This document shows, piece by piece, positions 1-9,159 of a stretch of 39,135 nucleotides of DNA (positions are counted from its first letter, which is position 1; every line of letters starts with the position of its first letter). The position numbers and the translations under genes were made by a program. The DNA lies in contig CAMCXH010000008.1 in NCBI GenBank assembly GCA_945883285.1, positions 1 through 39,135 on the forward strand, written 5' to 3'. The notes beneath the pieces were generated by a model that was not told the DNA's origin, did no database searches, and saw only the letters and a list, made by a program, of their open reading frames with translations. Source of the DNA: Bordetella parapertussis. GTDB taxonomy: Bacteria > Pseudomonadota > Gammaproteobacteria > Burkholderiales > Burkholderiaceae_E.

Positions 1-1072
1 CGACTTCCTCGCCGATGTCGAGGGCGGTGTCGAGGGCGGTGTCGGGGGCGGTGTCGGAGCCACTGTCGAGCCTGGGCAAGCCGATTCGCAGGGATGCCCT
101 GGGCACCGGGGATTTCACCAGCGGTGTGGGCACATGGCAGGGGCCCCAGACCACGCGCAGCCTGCCGAGCAAGGCGGTGAGCCGCTCGACCGACAGCAGC
201 GTGCGCAGTCCGACCGCTTCGGGCGTCAGGCCCTTCGAGAGCCCGTCAGTACATCGAAGCAGCACAGTGAGTGCCTCGGACGAATCGATCTGCACGGTGT
301 GGTTGGGCGACAGCATCAGGCAGGGGCCGGCCGAACTCACATGCGGCAGACCGTCGAGTTCGATGCGAAGACCGACACTGCGCGCGGCCGTCCAGGCCAG
401 CCGGTGGGCCATCGACAGTTCATCGTTGTCCAGTCCGAGCGGCTCGACCAGCCGCATCAGCAGCGGCAGCGCCAGCCCGGCTGCCGGCGAGCCGATACGC
501 ATGCCCTCGGCATCACCGCCGAGCGTCGAGGAGTCGGGGAAGGCCTCCTGAAACGTCGGCGATCGCCACAGCGGATAGGCCAGGCGGCAAAGCTCGTCCC
601 ATTCGTTGCGCGGCATCGTCACCCGCAGTCGCGCGGCCGTGGTCAACAGCCGCGACTGAATCTCCAGGGCCCAGGCCAGCGCAAGCAGCGCACGCGGCAC
701 CGGGCTTGCCGATTGCAAGGACTCGACGCCCGGCTCGCACAGGTCGATGTAGACCCGCTTGAAGGCGTCGCGTCCGGCCATCAGAACGCCCAACAGGCTT
801 TGAAAAGTCGCCATCTCGGCGAGCGCCAGCGGAATCGGCTGATCCCGCAGACGCGAAATCACCGGCTCGGCAGCAGTCAGCATCTCGGCGCGCATTGTCT
901 CGAGCGCCAGCATTCTTGCCTCGGGCGCAAGACCGCCGGCGGTGATGGACTCGATACCGCTGGCGATCAATGCCAGATCGGCATCGGGCTCGGCGCGGGA
1001 CCGTGCCGGCAGCCAGGCCTTGCGCTGGGCGGGCCGGCGCTGCGCGGGAAGGAGACGTTGAATGATCGACAT
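1..1072 (-). CDS. Uncharacterised protein, C-terminus cut by window edge
   Basis: An open frame of about 357 codons starts at the ATG ending at 1072 (MSIIQRLLPAQRR...) and leaves the window without a stop. I do not recognise the product. It is mostly alpha-helical in appearance and leucine/alanine rich, with no signal peptide or membrane segment. A stretch around residues 135-170 (...WALEIQSRLL..., then ...MPRNEWDELCRLAYPLW) vaguely recalls helical regions of uncharacterised betaproteobacterial cyclic-di-GMP receptor-like proteins, but I cannot establish this. The visible end carries a short DTAL/DTAP repeat. An alternative in-frame ATG lies at 1114; neither start has a strong ribosome-binding site. 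The frame has codon use like its neighbours, whereas the overlapping frames give arginine- and alanine-rich noise. The metallophosphoesterase gene lies just upstream on the same strand. Confidence 0.7.
   Translation of the reverse strand, partial: MSIIQRLLPAQRRPAQRKAWLPARSRAEPDADLALIASGIESITAGGLAPEARMLALETMRAEMLTAAEPVISRLRDQPIPLALAEMATFQSLLGVLMAGRDAFKRVYIDLCEPGVESLQSASPVPRALLALAWALEIQSRLLTTAARLRVTMPRNEWDELCRLAYPLWRSPTFQEAFPDSSTLGGDAEGMRIGSPAAGLALPLLMRLVEPLGLDNDELSMAHRLAWTAARSVGLRIELDGLPHVSSAGPCLMLSPNHTVQIDSSEALTVLLRCTDGLSKGLTPEAVGLRTLLSVERLTALLGRLRVVWGPCHVPTPLVKSPVPRASLRIGLPRLDSGSDTAPDTALDTALDIGEEV
17..56. repeat. 12-bp tandem repeat inside a coding region
   Basis: The unit GTCGAGGGCGGT occurs at 17-28 and 29-40, then at 41-52 with one mismatch, followed by a partial fourth copy. 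The 12-bp period keeps the reading frame, so on the minus strand it encodes repeated D-T-A-L/P tetrapeptides in the leftmost gene. Such a repeat could change copy number by slippage without breaking the frame. Confidence 0.8.
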
Positions 1073-1134
1073 GGCTGCGATCGTGCCGCGCTCCGCGCTT
1101 GTCTGCGCGGGCATTGTTCACGATCGGCCGCGAG

Positions 1135-1932
1135 TCAGACGGTCAGAATACGCAGCGGGTTGAAACGCGGATTTTCAAAGCCGCCGGCGCGCATCGGATA
1201 ACCCCGCGGATTGCAGACCACCCGGCAACCGGCCGCAAGATAGTCGTGCGAGGTGTGGGCATGGCCGTGGATCCAGAGGTCGACGCCGGCAAAGAGTTCG
1301 TCGAGATCGCTGGCAAAGGCCGGATTGGACAGGGCCCGCATGAAGGACGGCGCCACCGAACGCCAACTCGGCAGATGATGGGTAATGACCACCCGGGGGC
1401 CGGCTGACGGCGATGCCAGCCGGTCGGCCAGCCAGTCGCGCGATTGGACATGCAGGGCGACCGAGTCATCGGGATCGAAGCGACGCACACCGCTTGGCGC
1501 CTGCGCGCTCGCCACTTCGATCGCCCGGTAGTCGACCATCACCCGACGTGCACCCGCCATCACCTCAGCCGCACTCATCTTGATCGGGCGGCCGGCAACC
1601 TCGTAGAGGTGGAAGTCGGTCCAGAGCGTGCAGCCCAGAAACTCGACACCGGCGATGGTCACCGCATCGCGCTCAAGCAGGTGAATGCCCAGCCGGTTTG
1701 CCGTCTGGCGCATCGCGGCCAGCGCCTGCTCGCGACGGGTGTCGAAGTACTCATGATTGCCCGCGATCTGCACGATCGGGTGATCAGGGAAGGTCTCGCG
1801 CGCCCACTGCAGGGCGAGCGTGGCCTGGCCGATGTCACCGGCGAGCACGACCAGATCGAAAGCATCGGGTGGTGCGCTCGGCACGAAGGCGGCATGCTCG
1901 ACATGCAGATCGGAGAGCACAAGCAGGCGCAT
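1135..1932 (-). CDS. Calcineurin-like metallophosphoesterase
   Basis: A 265-residue cytoplasmic protein of the calcineurin-like phosphoesterase fold. The metal-binding motifs appear in order: DLH (D8, H10), GD (D33), GNHE (N59, H60), THH in the middle, and GHAH near the C-terminus. These coordinate a dinuclear metal centre that hydrolyses phosphomonoesters or phosphodiesters. The substrate cannot be told from sequence. The start is the ATG at 1932 (MRLLVLSDLH), because the beta strand leading into the first metal motif begins there. The open frame extends further upstream, but that extension overlaps the SDR gene and reads as arginine-rich noise. The SDR stop is 17 bp upstream, so the two are probably cotranscribed. 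Confidence 0.88.
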   Translation of the reverse strand: MRLLVLSDLHVEHAAFVPSAPPDAFDLVVLAGDIGQATLALQWARETFPDHPIVQIAGNHEYFDTRREQALAAMRQTANRLGIHLLERDAVTIAGVEFLGCTLWTDFHLYEVAGRPIKMSAAEVMAGARRVMVDYRAIEVASAQAPSGVRRFDPDDSVALHVQSRDWLADRLASPSAGPRVVITHHLPSWRSVAPSFMRALSNPAFASDLDELFAGVDLWIHGHAHTSHDYLAAGCRVVCNPRGYPMRAGGFENPRFNPLRILTV

Positions 1933-1949
1933 GAGACGCAGGCCCTGAC

Positions 1950-2726
1950 TCAGAACTTGGTGTAGCCGCCGTCGATGATGAACTGCTCGCCGGTGGTGTA
2001 GGCCGCCCCGCCCCCAGCCAGATAAACCGCGATGCCGCCGAAGTCGTCGATGCTGCCCCAGCGGCGCATCGGGATGCGCGGCATGACATTGCCGGCGAAT
2101 TTGTCGTTGTTGAAGGACGGCTCGGTCATCTCGGTCTCGATCCAGCCGGGCAGGATCGAATTGACGCGGATGCGATGCCGGGCGAGTTCGACGGCGAGTG
2201 CGCGCACATAGGCGGTGACCGCGCCCTTGGAGGCGCCGTAGTGACTGTTGCGGGCCGCGCCCTCGACCGCCGCCGTGCTGGCGGTGGCCACCAGCGAACC
2301 ACCCTGGCCATGCTCGGCCATATGGCGCGCGGCCGCCCGGAAGGTCAGAAACACGCCTTCGACGTTGATGCGCTGGATACGGCGGAATTCTTCGAGCGTC
2401 ATGTCGAGCACGGTCTTGCCCTTGCCGCCGATGCCGGCATTGGCAAAGCATGAATCGACACGTCCGAGCGCCGCCACCGAGGCGGCAAAGCTGCTTTCAA
2501 CCTGCGCCTCATCACCGACGTCGCACACGAAGGCATGCACCCGCGAGGCGTCGCCGCACTCTTTGGCCAGCGCTGCGCGGGCATTTTCGGTCTTTTCGGG
2601 ACGCGAGCCCCAGATTGCGACCGACGCGCCCGAAGCAAGCAGCGCACGCGCCATGCCGTAGCCGATGCCGCCGTTACCGCCGGTGATGACCGAGCCATGC
2701 CCGGTGAGGTCGAAGGGTTTGTACAT
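1950..2726 (-). CDS. Short-chain dehydrogenase/reductase (SDR)
   Basis: A classical SDR of 258 residues. The cofactor motif TGGNGGIG is at residues 15-22, NAGIG at 96-100, and the catalytic Ser150, Tyr163 and Lys167 (YxxxK) are present. The C-terminal GEQFIIDGG segment is typical of FabG-like enzymes. The family uses NAD(P)(H) to oxidise or reduce hydroxyl/keto groups on many substrates, and sequence alone does not give this one. The ATG at 2726 is preceded by a good AAGGAGA ribosome-binding site. The large flavo-iron-sulphur gene ends 81 bp upstream and the metallophosphoesterase follows closely, so an operon is likely but unproven. Confidence 0.9.
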   Translation of the reverse strand: MYKPFDLTGHGSVITGGNGGIGYGMARALLASGASVAIWGSRPEKTENARAALAKECGDASRVHAFVCDVGDEAQVESSFAASVAALGRVDSCFANAGIGGKGKTVLDMTLEEFRRIQRINVEGVFLTFRAAARHMAEHGQGGSLVATASTAAVEGAARNSHYGASKGAVTAYVRALAVELARHRIRVNSILPGWIETEMTEPSFNNDKFAGNVMPRIPMRRWGSIDDFGGIAVYLAGGGAAYTTGEQFIIDGGYTKF

Positions 2727-2807
2727 GAGAGGGTCTCCTTGTGGGGGCGCTTGCCGCGTCTGGATGGGGTCGATGAGCGGGGGTGAGTCAATCGCGCATG
2801 ATAACGA

Positions 2808-5800
2808 TCAGACCAGCACCCGCTCTATCCCACCGTCGTTGGCGCGCCGCACATAGTCAGGCATCCAGTCGGCGCCCAGCACATGGCGGGCGATCTCGAC
2901 CACGATGTAGTCGGCCTCGACCGCGACATCGCCTTCGTAGCGCGACAGACCCTGCAGGCAAGACGGGCAGGAGGTCAGCACCTTGACCGGCCCGTCGAAG
3001 GCCTCGCCGCTGCTGCCGGCCGGCGCTGCCTGACGACCCTCGCGGATCGCCTGGCTGGCCCGCGTCATTTCCGACTCCTTGCGAAAACGCACCTGGGTCG
3101 AGATATCGGGGCGCGTCACCGCAAGCGTGCCCGACTCGCCGCAGCAACGGTCGTTGTTGACGATGCGCCCGTTGACGTCTTCGTTCATCAGCGCATTGAC
3201 CACCTTGAGCGGCGCATGCGCCTTCATCGGGCTGTGGCAGGGGTCGTGATACATGTAGCGGGTGCCGGTCACGCCTTCGAGGCGCACACCCTTTTCCATC
3301 AGGAATTCATGGATGTCGAGGATGCGGCAGCCCGGGAAGATGCGATCGAATTCGTACTTCTGGAGCTGGTCGTAGCAGGTGCCGCACGACACCACCACGG
3401 TCTTGATATCGAGGTAGTTGAGCGTGTTGGCAACCCGGTGAAAGAGCACCCGGTTATCGGTGATGATCTTGTCGGCCTTGTCGAAATCGCCAGAGCCGCG
3501 CTGCGGATAGCCGCAGCACAGATAGCCCGGCGGCAGCACGGTTTGTACGCCGACATGCCAGAGCATCGCCTGCGTGGCCAGGCCAACCTGCGAGAACAGG
3601 CGCTCGGAGCCGCAGCCCGGAAAATAGAACACCGCCTCGGCATCGACCGCCATCGCGCGCGGATCGCGGATGATCGGCACATAGCGCGAATCCTCGATGT
3701 CGAGCAGCGCGCGCGCCGCCTTTTTGGGCAGATTGCCCGGCATCTTTTTATTGATGAAGTGAATCACCTGCTCGGTAAGCTTGGGGCGCCCCACGGTGGC
3801 CGGCGGCTGCGCGGTCTGGGCATTGGCCGGCGCCTTGAGCACATCGTGCGCCATGCGCTGCGCCTTATAGCCCCAGTCGATCATGACCTTGCGGGCCAGA
3901 TTGATCGTGCTCGGGTTGGTCGCGTTCAAAAAGAACATCGAGGCCGCGGTGCCCGGGTTGAAGCGCTTCTGGCCCATCTTGCGCAGCAGGTTGCGCATCG
4001 CCATCGAGACTTCACCGAAGTCGATATCGACCGGGCAAGGCGTGGCGCACTTGTGGCAGACAGTGCAGTGATCGGCCACGTCGCCGAATTCATCCCAGTG
4101 CCGGATGGAGATACCACGGCGGGTCTGCTCTTCGTAAAGGAAGGCCTCGATGAGCAGCGAGGTGGCGAGAATCTTGTCGCGCGGGCTGTAGAGCAGATTG
4201 GCGCGCGGCACATGGGTCGCGCAGACCGGCTTGCACTTGCCGCAACGCAGGCAGTCCTTGATCGAGTCGGCGATCGAGCCGATGTCGGACTGCTGCATGA
4301 TCAGCGACTCGGCGCCCATCAGCCCGAAGCTCGGGGTGTAGGCGTTGCGAAGATCGCCGTCGGCCATCAATTTTCCGCGGTTGAAGCGGCCTTCAGGATC
4401 GACGCGCTGCTTGTAGTCGCGAAACTCGCTCAACTCGTCGGCCGTCAGAAATTCGAGCTTGGTGATGCCGATGCCGTGCTCACCCGAGATCACGCCATCG
4501 AGCGAACGGGCCAGCGCCATGATGCGCACCACCGCCTGATTGGCCTCCTGCAGCATCGTGTAGTCGTCGGAGTTGACCGGCAGATTGGTGTGCACATTGC
4601 CGTCGCCGGCATGCATGTGCAGCGCCACGAACACCCGCCCGCGCAGCACCTTTCGGTGCAGTTCGATGCAGCGCTCGCGAATCGGGCCGAAGGCCTGCCC
4701 GGAAAATACCGCCGACAGCGGGGCAAGCAACTCGGTCTTCCAGGACACCCTGATCGTGCGGTCCTGCAGGAGATGGAAGAGGCGCTGGCCGGCATCGCCG
4801 GCCGACCGGGACTGAGCTTGCTGCAGGGCTGCCTCCAGTCCCAGCGCCTGGAAACCGGTGGCCGCCACAGCCAGCGGCGCATCGATCTCGTGCAGCAGGA
4901 ATTCCCAGCGAGCCCTCACCTGCGTGAGCAGTTCGCGGGCCTGCGCCACCCGCTCGAGCAGCATCTCGACCGGCACGCGGGCATTGGCGCCGCCCTCGTC
5001 GGACTTGCCAAGTGGCAGGGCCGCCGGGTCGCCCGACAGCATGGTCTGGAGCTCGTCGACCAGGCGCAGCTTGTTGCGGATCGACAGCTCGATGTTGATG
5101 TGCTCGATGCCGTCGGTGTATTCGGCCATGCGCGGCAGCGGGATCACGACGTCTTCGTTGATCTTGAAGGCGTTGGTATGACGCGCGATGGCCGCAGTAC
5201 GGGCACGGTCGAGCCAGAAGGTCTTGCGCGACTCGGGCGAGACCGCCACGAAACCCTCGCCGCTGCGGGCATTGGCCATGCGCACGACTTCGGACGTGGC
5301 GCGCGCCACGCCTTCTTCGTCGTCGCCCACGATGTCGCCAAAGAGCGCCATCTTGGGCAGGCTGCCGCGACGCGACTTGGTGGCATAACCGACCGCGCGC
5401 AGATAGCGCTCATCCAGATGCTCAAGGCCGGCGAGGATGGCGCCATGCGGGCGGGCATCGAGATAATTCTTGATCTCGACGATCGAGGGCACCGCATCCT
5501 TGGCCTGTCCGAAAAACTCCAGACACACCGTGCGGACATGACGCGGCATGCGATGCAGCACCCATCGCGCCGAGGTGATCAGACCGTCGCAGCCTTCCTT
5601 CTGGATGCCGGGCAGACCAGCCAGAAACTTGTCGGTGACATCCTTGCCCAGACCCTGCTTGCGAAAGCGGGCGCCCGGGATCTCGAGCAGCTCGGTGCGC
5701 ATCGGCTCGCCGCGCATGGTGCCGTCGGCACCGAGCCGGTCGGGGGCATACCAGTCGAGGCGAAAGCGCGCCGTGGCCGCGTCATGGATCTTGCCGAGGT

Positions 5801-6830
5801 TGTGACCGATACGGGTGATCTCGAGCCAGTTGCCCTGCGGATCGACCATGCGCCACCAGGCGAGGTTGTCGAGCGCGGTACCCCAGAGCACCGCCTTCTT
5901 GCCGCCGGCATTCATGGCGATGTTGCCGCCGATGCACGAAGCCTCGAGCGACGTCGGATCGACCGCAAAGACCAGCCCGGCGGCATCGGCCGCTTCGGTC
6001 ACGCGCTTGGTGACCACACCGGCCTCGGAGAAAATCGTGGCCACCGGGCCATCGACCTCGGGCAGCTGCTGCTGCGCCACGGCTCCGATGCCGATGAGCT
6101 TTTCGGTGTTGATGACCGCCGACATCGGCGTGAGCGGTATGGCGCCACCGGTGTAGCCGGTGCCGCCGCCGCGCGGAATGATGGTCAGACCGAGCTCGAT
6201 GCAGCCGGCCACCAGTTGCGCGATCTGCGCCTCGGAATCGGGCATCAGCACGACGAAGGGATACTCGACGCGCCAGTCGGTGGCATCTGTCACATGCGAG
6301 ACCCGCGACATGCCGTCGAAGCGGATATTGTCGCGGGCGGTGACTTTCGAGAGCAGGCGCAGGGTGCGGGCGCGCAGATCGGCGGTCTGATCGAAGGTGG
6401 CGCGAAATCGCTCGATCGCGGCCTGCGCGAGCTCAAGCAGGCGTGCCACACGCTCGGCGCGCACACCCGGACTGGCGCCATCAGCCGGGATCGGATCGGG
6501 CTCGCGACGCCGTTCGATCTCGGTCAGGCGATGGCTGAGCGCCTCGATGAGGGCCTCGCGCCTGCGCGGATTGTCGAGCAGGTCGTCTTGCAGGAAGGGG
6601 TTGCGCTGGACGACCCAGATGTCGCCCAGCACTTCATAGAGCATGCGCGCCGAGCGGCCGGTGCGGCGTTCGGCGCGCAGCGATTCGACAATATCCCAGG
6701 CTTCGGTTCCGAGCACCCGCAGCACGATCTCGCGGTCGGAGAACGAGGTGTAGTTGTAGGGAATTTCGCGCAGACGCGCGCCGTCCTCGGATGCAATGCC
6801 AGTGACGGCCAGCGGGATAGGTGCATTCAT
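2808..6830 (-). CDS. DUF3683-type FAD-linked oxidase fused to Fe-S/CCG domains (D-lactate dehydrogenase-like)
   Basis: A 1340-residue multidomain redox protein. The N-terminal part (about 1-150) matches what I know as DUF3683. A PCMH-type FAD-binding domain follows ([11 protein letters not shown] near 222), then a FAD-oxidase C-terminal domain ([10 protein letters not shown] near 740, GEHGIG near 780). Two 4Fe-4S motifs follow: [11 protein letters not shown] near 863 and [12 protein letters not shown] near 927. Two CCG domains come last ([19 protein letters not shown], then HDPCH/RCCGESG/SCPSC). This is the GlcD-GlpC style fusion seen in betaproteobacteria. It probably oxidises a 2-hydroxy acid such as D-lactate and passes electrons to quinone at the membrane, but the substrate is inferred. 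The ATG at 6830 follows a TACAAT -10 element by only seven bases. The frame continues upstream to 7100, but that part overlaps yqaA and is rejected. Confidence 0.9.
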   Translation of the reverse strand: MNAPIPLAVTGIASEDGARLREIPYNYTSFSDREIVLRVLGTEAWDIVESLRAERRTGRSARMLYEVLGDIWVVQRNPFLQDDLLDNPRRREALIEALSHRLTEIERRREPDPIPADGASPGVRAERVARLLELAQAAIERFRATFDQTADLRARTLRLLSKVTARDNIRFDGMSRVSHVTDATDWRVEYPFVVLMPDSEAQIAQLVAGCIELGLTIIPRGGGTGYTGGAIPLTPMSAVINTEKLIGIGAVAQQQLPEVDGPVATIFSEAGVVTKRVTEAADAAGLVFAVDPTSLEASCIGGNIAMNAGGKKAVLWGTALDNLAWWRMVDPQGNWLEITRIGHNLGKIHDAATARFRLDWYAPDRLGADGTMRGEPMRTELLEIPGARFRKQGLGKDVTDKFLAGLPGIQKEGCDGLITSARWVLHRMPRHVRTVCLEFFGQAKDAVPSIVEIKNYLDARPHGAILAGLEHLDERYLRAVGYATKSRRGSLPKMALFGDIVGDDEEGVARATSEVVRMANARSGEGFVAVSPESRKTFWLDRARTAAIARHTNAFKINEDVVIPLPRMAEYTDGIEHINIELSIRNKLRLVDELQTMLSGDPAALPLGKSDEGGANARVPVEMLLERVAQARELLTQVRARWEFLLHEIDAPLAVAATGFQALGLEAALQQAQSRSAGDAGQRLFHLLQDRTIRVSWKTELLAPLSAVFSGQAFGPIRERCIELHRKVLRGRVFVALHMHAGDGNVHTNLPVNSDDYTMLQEANQAVVRIMALARSLDGVISGEHGIGITKLEFLTADELSEFRDYKQRVDPEGRFNRGKLMADGDLRNAYTPSFGLMGAESLIMQQSDIGSIADSIKDCLRCGKCKPVCATHVPRANLLYSPRDKILATSLLIEAFLYEEQTRRGISIRHWDEFGDVADHCTVCHKCATPCPVDIDFGEVSMAMRNLLRKMGQKRFNPGTAASMFFLNATNPSTINLARKVMIDWGYKAQRMAHDVLKAPANAQTAQPPATVGRPKLTEQVIHFINKKMPGNLPKKAARALLDIEDSRYVPIIRDPRAMAVDAEAVFYFPGCGSERLFSQVGLATQAMLWHVGVQTVLPPGYLCCGYPQRGSGDFDKADKIITDNRVLFHRVANTLNYLDIKTVVVSCGTCYDQLQKYEFDRIFPGCRILDIHEFLMEKGVRLEGVTGTRYMYHDPCHSPMKAHAPLKVVNALMNEDVNGRIVNNDRCCGESGTLAVTRPDISTQVRFRKESEMTRASQAIREGRQAAPAGSSGEAFDGPVKVLTSCPSCLQGLSRYEGDVAVEADYIVVEIARHVLGADWMPDYVRRANDGGIERVLV

Positions 6831-6837
6831 TCGACCG

Positions 6838-6843
6838 ATTGTA
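6838..6843 (-). promoter_or_regulatory. Candidate -10 box (TACAAT) of the DUF3683 gene
   Basis: TACAAT (5/6 to TATAAT) reads on the minus strand with CGGTCGA and then the ATG at 6830. Transcription would begin at or within a few bases of the start codon, suggesting a leaderless or nearly leaderless mRNA. No ribosome-binding site is present. No convincing -35 box is seen. Confidence 0.4.
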
Positions 6844-6858
6844 GACCGCCGACCGGTT

Positions 6859-6924
6859 CCCCGCCTGTCAGCGGGGGCATGCATGCGCGGGGGGGACGCG
6901 GCCCAACTCGGGCATGTACCCGAG
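6859..6924. repeat. Two inverted repeats between yqaA and the DUF3683 gene
   Basis: CCCCGC-N6-GCGGGG occupies 6859-6876 and CTCGGG-N6-CCCGAG occupies 6907-6924, both perfect. The second begins about 20 bases after the yqaA stop codon and could help end the yqaA transcript. There is no U-tract, so it is not a classical intrinsic terminator. The gap also holds imperfect GCATGYACCCG repeats. Confidence 0.45.
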
Positions 6925-6943
6925 CATGCACCCGGGCAAGGAC

Positions 6944-7438
6944 TCAGCCGGACATGAACGGCGCGGCAAACTTCATCCACCAGGCATCGGGGATCCAGAG
7001 CAGCGCGCCGGTGAAGCTCACATAGCGGATGAACTTGCCGATCGCCATGTAGACCGCGCTTGGCCAGAACGGCAGCTTGAGCCAGCCGGCCACCGCACAC
7101 AGCGGATCGCCGACCACCGGCAACCAGGCCAGCAGCAGCATCTTCGGGCCGAAACGCTCGAGCCAGGCGAGATAGCGGTGGCCCCGCTTTTCAGCCAGCA
7201 CTTTCTTGGCGCCCAGCCCCAGCCAGAAACTGGTGAGTCCGCCAAGGGTATTGGCCAGCGTCGCCACCGACACCGTCAGCCAGAACTGGTCAGGATTGAG
7301 TTTGACGAAACCGAAAACCGCCGGCTCCGATCCCATCGGCAAGAGCGTCGCGGAAATAAAGGCGATGAGCGCAACGCTCAGCAGGCCGTTTTCGGGCACG
7401 GCGTACCAGGCCAGCAGGTGATCGACGATGGGTTGCAT
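6944..7438 (-). CDS. yqaA: YqaA family (DedA/VTT-like) inner-membrane protein
   Basis: A 164-residue membrane protein. Hydrophobic segments lie around residues 15-45, 50-75, 95-115 and 125-160, with the family features [27 protein letters not shown] and [17 protein letters not shown]. The last of these resembles the re-entrant P-GDP/G loop of the SNARE-associated/DedA superfamily. YqaA members have no firm function; relatives are linked to lipid scrambling or transport and membrane homeostasis. The length fits the short YqaA subfamily rather than full DedA proteins. It is divergent from ilvA, with only 38 bp between the start codons, so the two promoters must overlap. Confidence 0.85.
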   Translation of the reverse strand: MQPIVDHLLAWYAVPENGLLSVALIAFISATLLPMGSEPAVFGFVKLNPDQFWLTVSVATLANTLGGLTSFWLGLGAKKVLAEKRGHRYLAWLERFGPKMLLLAWLPVVGDPLCAVAGWLKLPFWPSAVYMAIGKFIRYVSFTGALLWIPDAWWMKFAAPFMSG

Positions 7439-7460
7439 CCGGACAGTTTATGCCGGCGGG

Positions 7461-7466
7461 TAGAAT
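7461..7466 (+). promoter_or_regulatory. Candidate -10 box (TAGAAT) of ilvA
   Basis: TAGAAT (5/6 to consensus) is followed by CGGTCGCCTT and then the ATG at 7477. No ribosome-binding site lies upstream of that ATG. With initiation six to ten bases downstream of the -10 box, the mRNA would be leaderless or nearly so. The -35 region is unclear and would lie in the start region of yqaA. Confidence 0.4.
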
Positions 7467-7476
7467 CGGTCGCCTT

Positions 7477-9033
7477 ATGCCAGCCGACTATCTCAAACGC
7501 ATCCTGACCGCGCGCGTCTACGACGTTGCCTTCGAATCACCGCTGGAACGCGCCGAAACGCTGTCCGCCCGACTCGGCAGCACCGTGATGCTCAAGCGCG
7601 AAGACCTGCAATCGGTCTTCTCCTTCAAGCTGCGCGGTGCCTACAACAAGATGGCGCATCTGTCGGCACAGCAACTTGCCGCCGGCGTGATCGCTGCCTC
7701 GGCCGGCAACCATGCGCAGGGCGTGGCACTGGCCGCCGGCCGGCTGGGCTGCCGTGCGGTCATCGTGATGCCGGTGACCACCCCGCAGGTCAAGATCGAC
7801 GCTGTGCTCGCGCGCGGCGCGCAGGTGGTGCTGCACGGCGACTCCTACTCCGATGCCTATGCCCATGCGCTCGAGTTGCAGGCCCGCGATCAGCTCACCT
7901 TCGTGCATCCCTTCGATGACCCCGATGTCATCGCCGGTCAGGGCACGATCGGTATGGAAGTGCTGCGCCAGCATCCCGGCCCGATCGACGCGATCTTCAT
8001 TCCCATCGGCGGGGGCGGGCTGGCGGCCGGCGTGTCGGCCTATGTGAAGCAGCTTCGGCCCGAGATCAGGCTGATCGGCGTTCAGACCGTCGACTCCGAT
8101 GCCATGGCCCGATCGCTGAAGGCCGGTCGGCGCATCGAGTTGTCCGAAGTCGGTCTTTTTTCCGACGGCACGGCGGTCAAGCAGGTCGGCGTCGAGACCT
8201 TCAGGCTGTGCCAGGCCTGCCTGGACGACGTCATCCTGGTCGATACCGATGAAATCTGTGCCGCCATCAAGGACGTCTTTCAGGACACCCGCTCGATCCT
8301 CGAGCCGGCCGGGGCGCTGGCGGTGGCCGGCGCCAAGGCCTGGCTGGAGCGCGAGGCGCTGGCCCACGGCGGCCAGGCGCCCACCGGCCTGACCCTGATC
8401 GCGCTGACCTGCGGCGCCAACATGAACTTCGACCGGCTGCGATTTGTCTCGGAGCGCGCCGAGATCGGCGAGCAGCGCGAAGCGGTCTTCGCAGTGACCA
8501 TCCCCGAAGAACGCGGCAGCTTCCGGCGGTTTTGCGAACTGATCGGCCCGCGCAACGTGACCGAATTCAACTACCGCATTGCCGATGCCCGGGTGGCCCA
8601 TGTCTTTGTCGGCCTGCAGGTCGCCAATCGGGAGCAGGCCCGCGAGACCGCCCGCAGCTTTGAGGCCAGCGGCTTTGCCGCACTCGACCTGTCGGATGAT
8701 GAACTCGCCAAGTCGCATGTCCGCCACCTGGTGGGCGGTCACTCGCCGCTGGCCCGCGATGAACTGCTCTATCGCTTCGAGTTCCCGGAGCGCCCGGGTG
8801 CGCTGATGCGGTTTCTGACCAGCATGAGTCCAAACTGGAACATCTCGCTCTTTCACTACCGCAACCATGGCGCCGATTACGGACGGATCCTGGTCGGACT
8901 GCAGGTGCCGGGCGCCGACAAGGCCGCTTTCGACGCCTTTCTGTCGGTCCTGGGCTATCGCTGGTGGGACGAAAGCCAGCATCCTGCCTACCGGCTCTTT
9001 CTGGCGGCTGGCGGCGAATCCGACCGATCCTGA
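7477..9033 (+). CDS. ilvA: Threonine ammonia-lyase, biosynthetic
   Basis: A 518-residue PLP enzyme that deaminates threonine to 2-oxobutanoate, the first step towards isoleucine. The catalytic lysine lies in SFKLRGAYN (Lys51). SAGNHAQG (75-82) and the phosphate-binding GGGG (178-181) are present. The C-terminal third holds two ACT-like regulatory domains (from EERGSFRRFCELIG and from EFPERPGALMRFL), as expected for the isoleucine-inhibited biosynthetic enzyme rather than the short catabolic TdcB type. The start is the ATG at 7477 (MPADYLKRIL), which aligns with the family N-terminus; the in-frame ATG at 7450 would add nine residues. It stands alone, divergent from yqaA and followed by the hemA promoter region. 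Confidence 0.95.
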   Translation: MPADYLKRILTARVYDVAFESPLERAETLSARLGSTVMLKREDLQSVFSFKLRGAYNKMAHLSAQQLAAGVIAASAGNHAQGVALAAGRLGCRAVIVMPVTTPQVKIDAVLARGAQVVLHGDSYSDAYAHALELQARDQLTFVHPFDDPDVIAGQGTIGMEVLRQHPGPIDAIFIPIGGGGLAAGVSAYVKQLRPEIRLIGVQTVDSDAMARSLKAGRRIELSEVGLFSDGTAVKQVGVETFRLCQACLDDVILVDTDEICAAIKDVFQDTRSILEPAGALAVAGAKAWLEREALAHGGQAPTGLTLIALTCGANMNFDRLRFVSERAEIGEQREAVFAVTIPEERGSFRRFCELIGPRNVTEFNYRIADARVAHVFVGLQVANREQARETARSFEASGFAALDLSDDELAKSHVRHLVGGHSPLARDELLYRFEFPERPGALMRFLTSMSPNWNISLFHYRNHGADYGRILVGLQVPGADKAAFDAFLSVLGYRWWDESQHPAYRLFLAAGGESDRS

Positions 9034-9076
9034 AACCGGGCGAGACAATCCAGGCCGACCACGAGCCCCACAACAG

Positions 9077-9094
9077 GTAAACTGACTGTAAACT
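9077..9094 (+). promoter_or_regulatory. Direct repeat GTAAACT upstream of hemA
   Basis: GTAAACT occurs at 9077-9083 and again at 9088-9094, with 11 bp between repeat starts, about one helical turn. Each contains TAAACT, a weak -10-like hexamer (4/6). This could be the hemA promoter or paired half-sites for a regulator; I cannot decide which. Confidence 0.3.
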
Positions 9095-9100
9095 TTGGTT

Positions 9101-9120
9101 GACTGTCACGGCTGACAGTC
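9101..9120. promoter_or_regulatory. Perfect inverted repeat GACTGTC-N6-GACAGTC before hemA
   Basis: A perfect 7-bp inverted repeat with a 6-bp spacer lies 40-60 bp before the hemA start codon. It has no following U-tract, so it fits an operator or an RNA hairpin in the hemA leader better than an intrinsic terminator of ilvA. The half-site does not match a regulator I can name with confidence. Confidence 0.45.
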
Positions 9121-9159
9121 ACGGCCAACTGCCGTCCAGGCGATTTAACGGGCTGCCCC

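Noticed and set aside
2883-7025. A 1380-codon open frame on the plus strand opposite the DUF3683 gene
   Set aside because: It is a mirror of a real gene in high-G+C DNA, where the third codon position keeps antisense frames open. Its translation is rich in Arg, His, Asp and Gly with no domain motifs, while the minus strand shows complete FAD and Fe-S signatures.
7537-9048. 503-codon minus-strand frame opposite ilvA
   Set aside because: It is the shadow of ilvA, with no ribosome-binding site or family motif.
9101-9120. Intrinsic terminator of ilvA at the GACTGTC/GACAGTC palindrome
   Set aside because: The stem is short and is followed by ACGGCC rather than a run of T, so an operator or leader hairpin is more likely.
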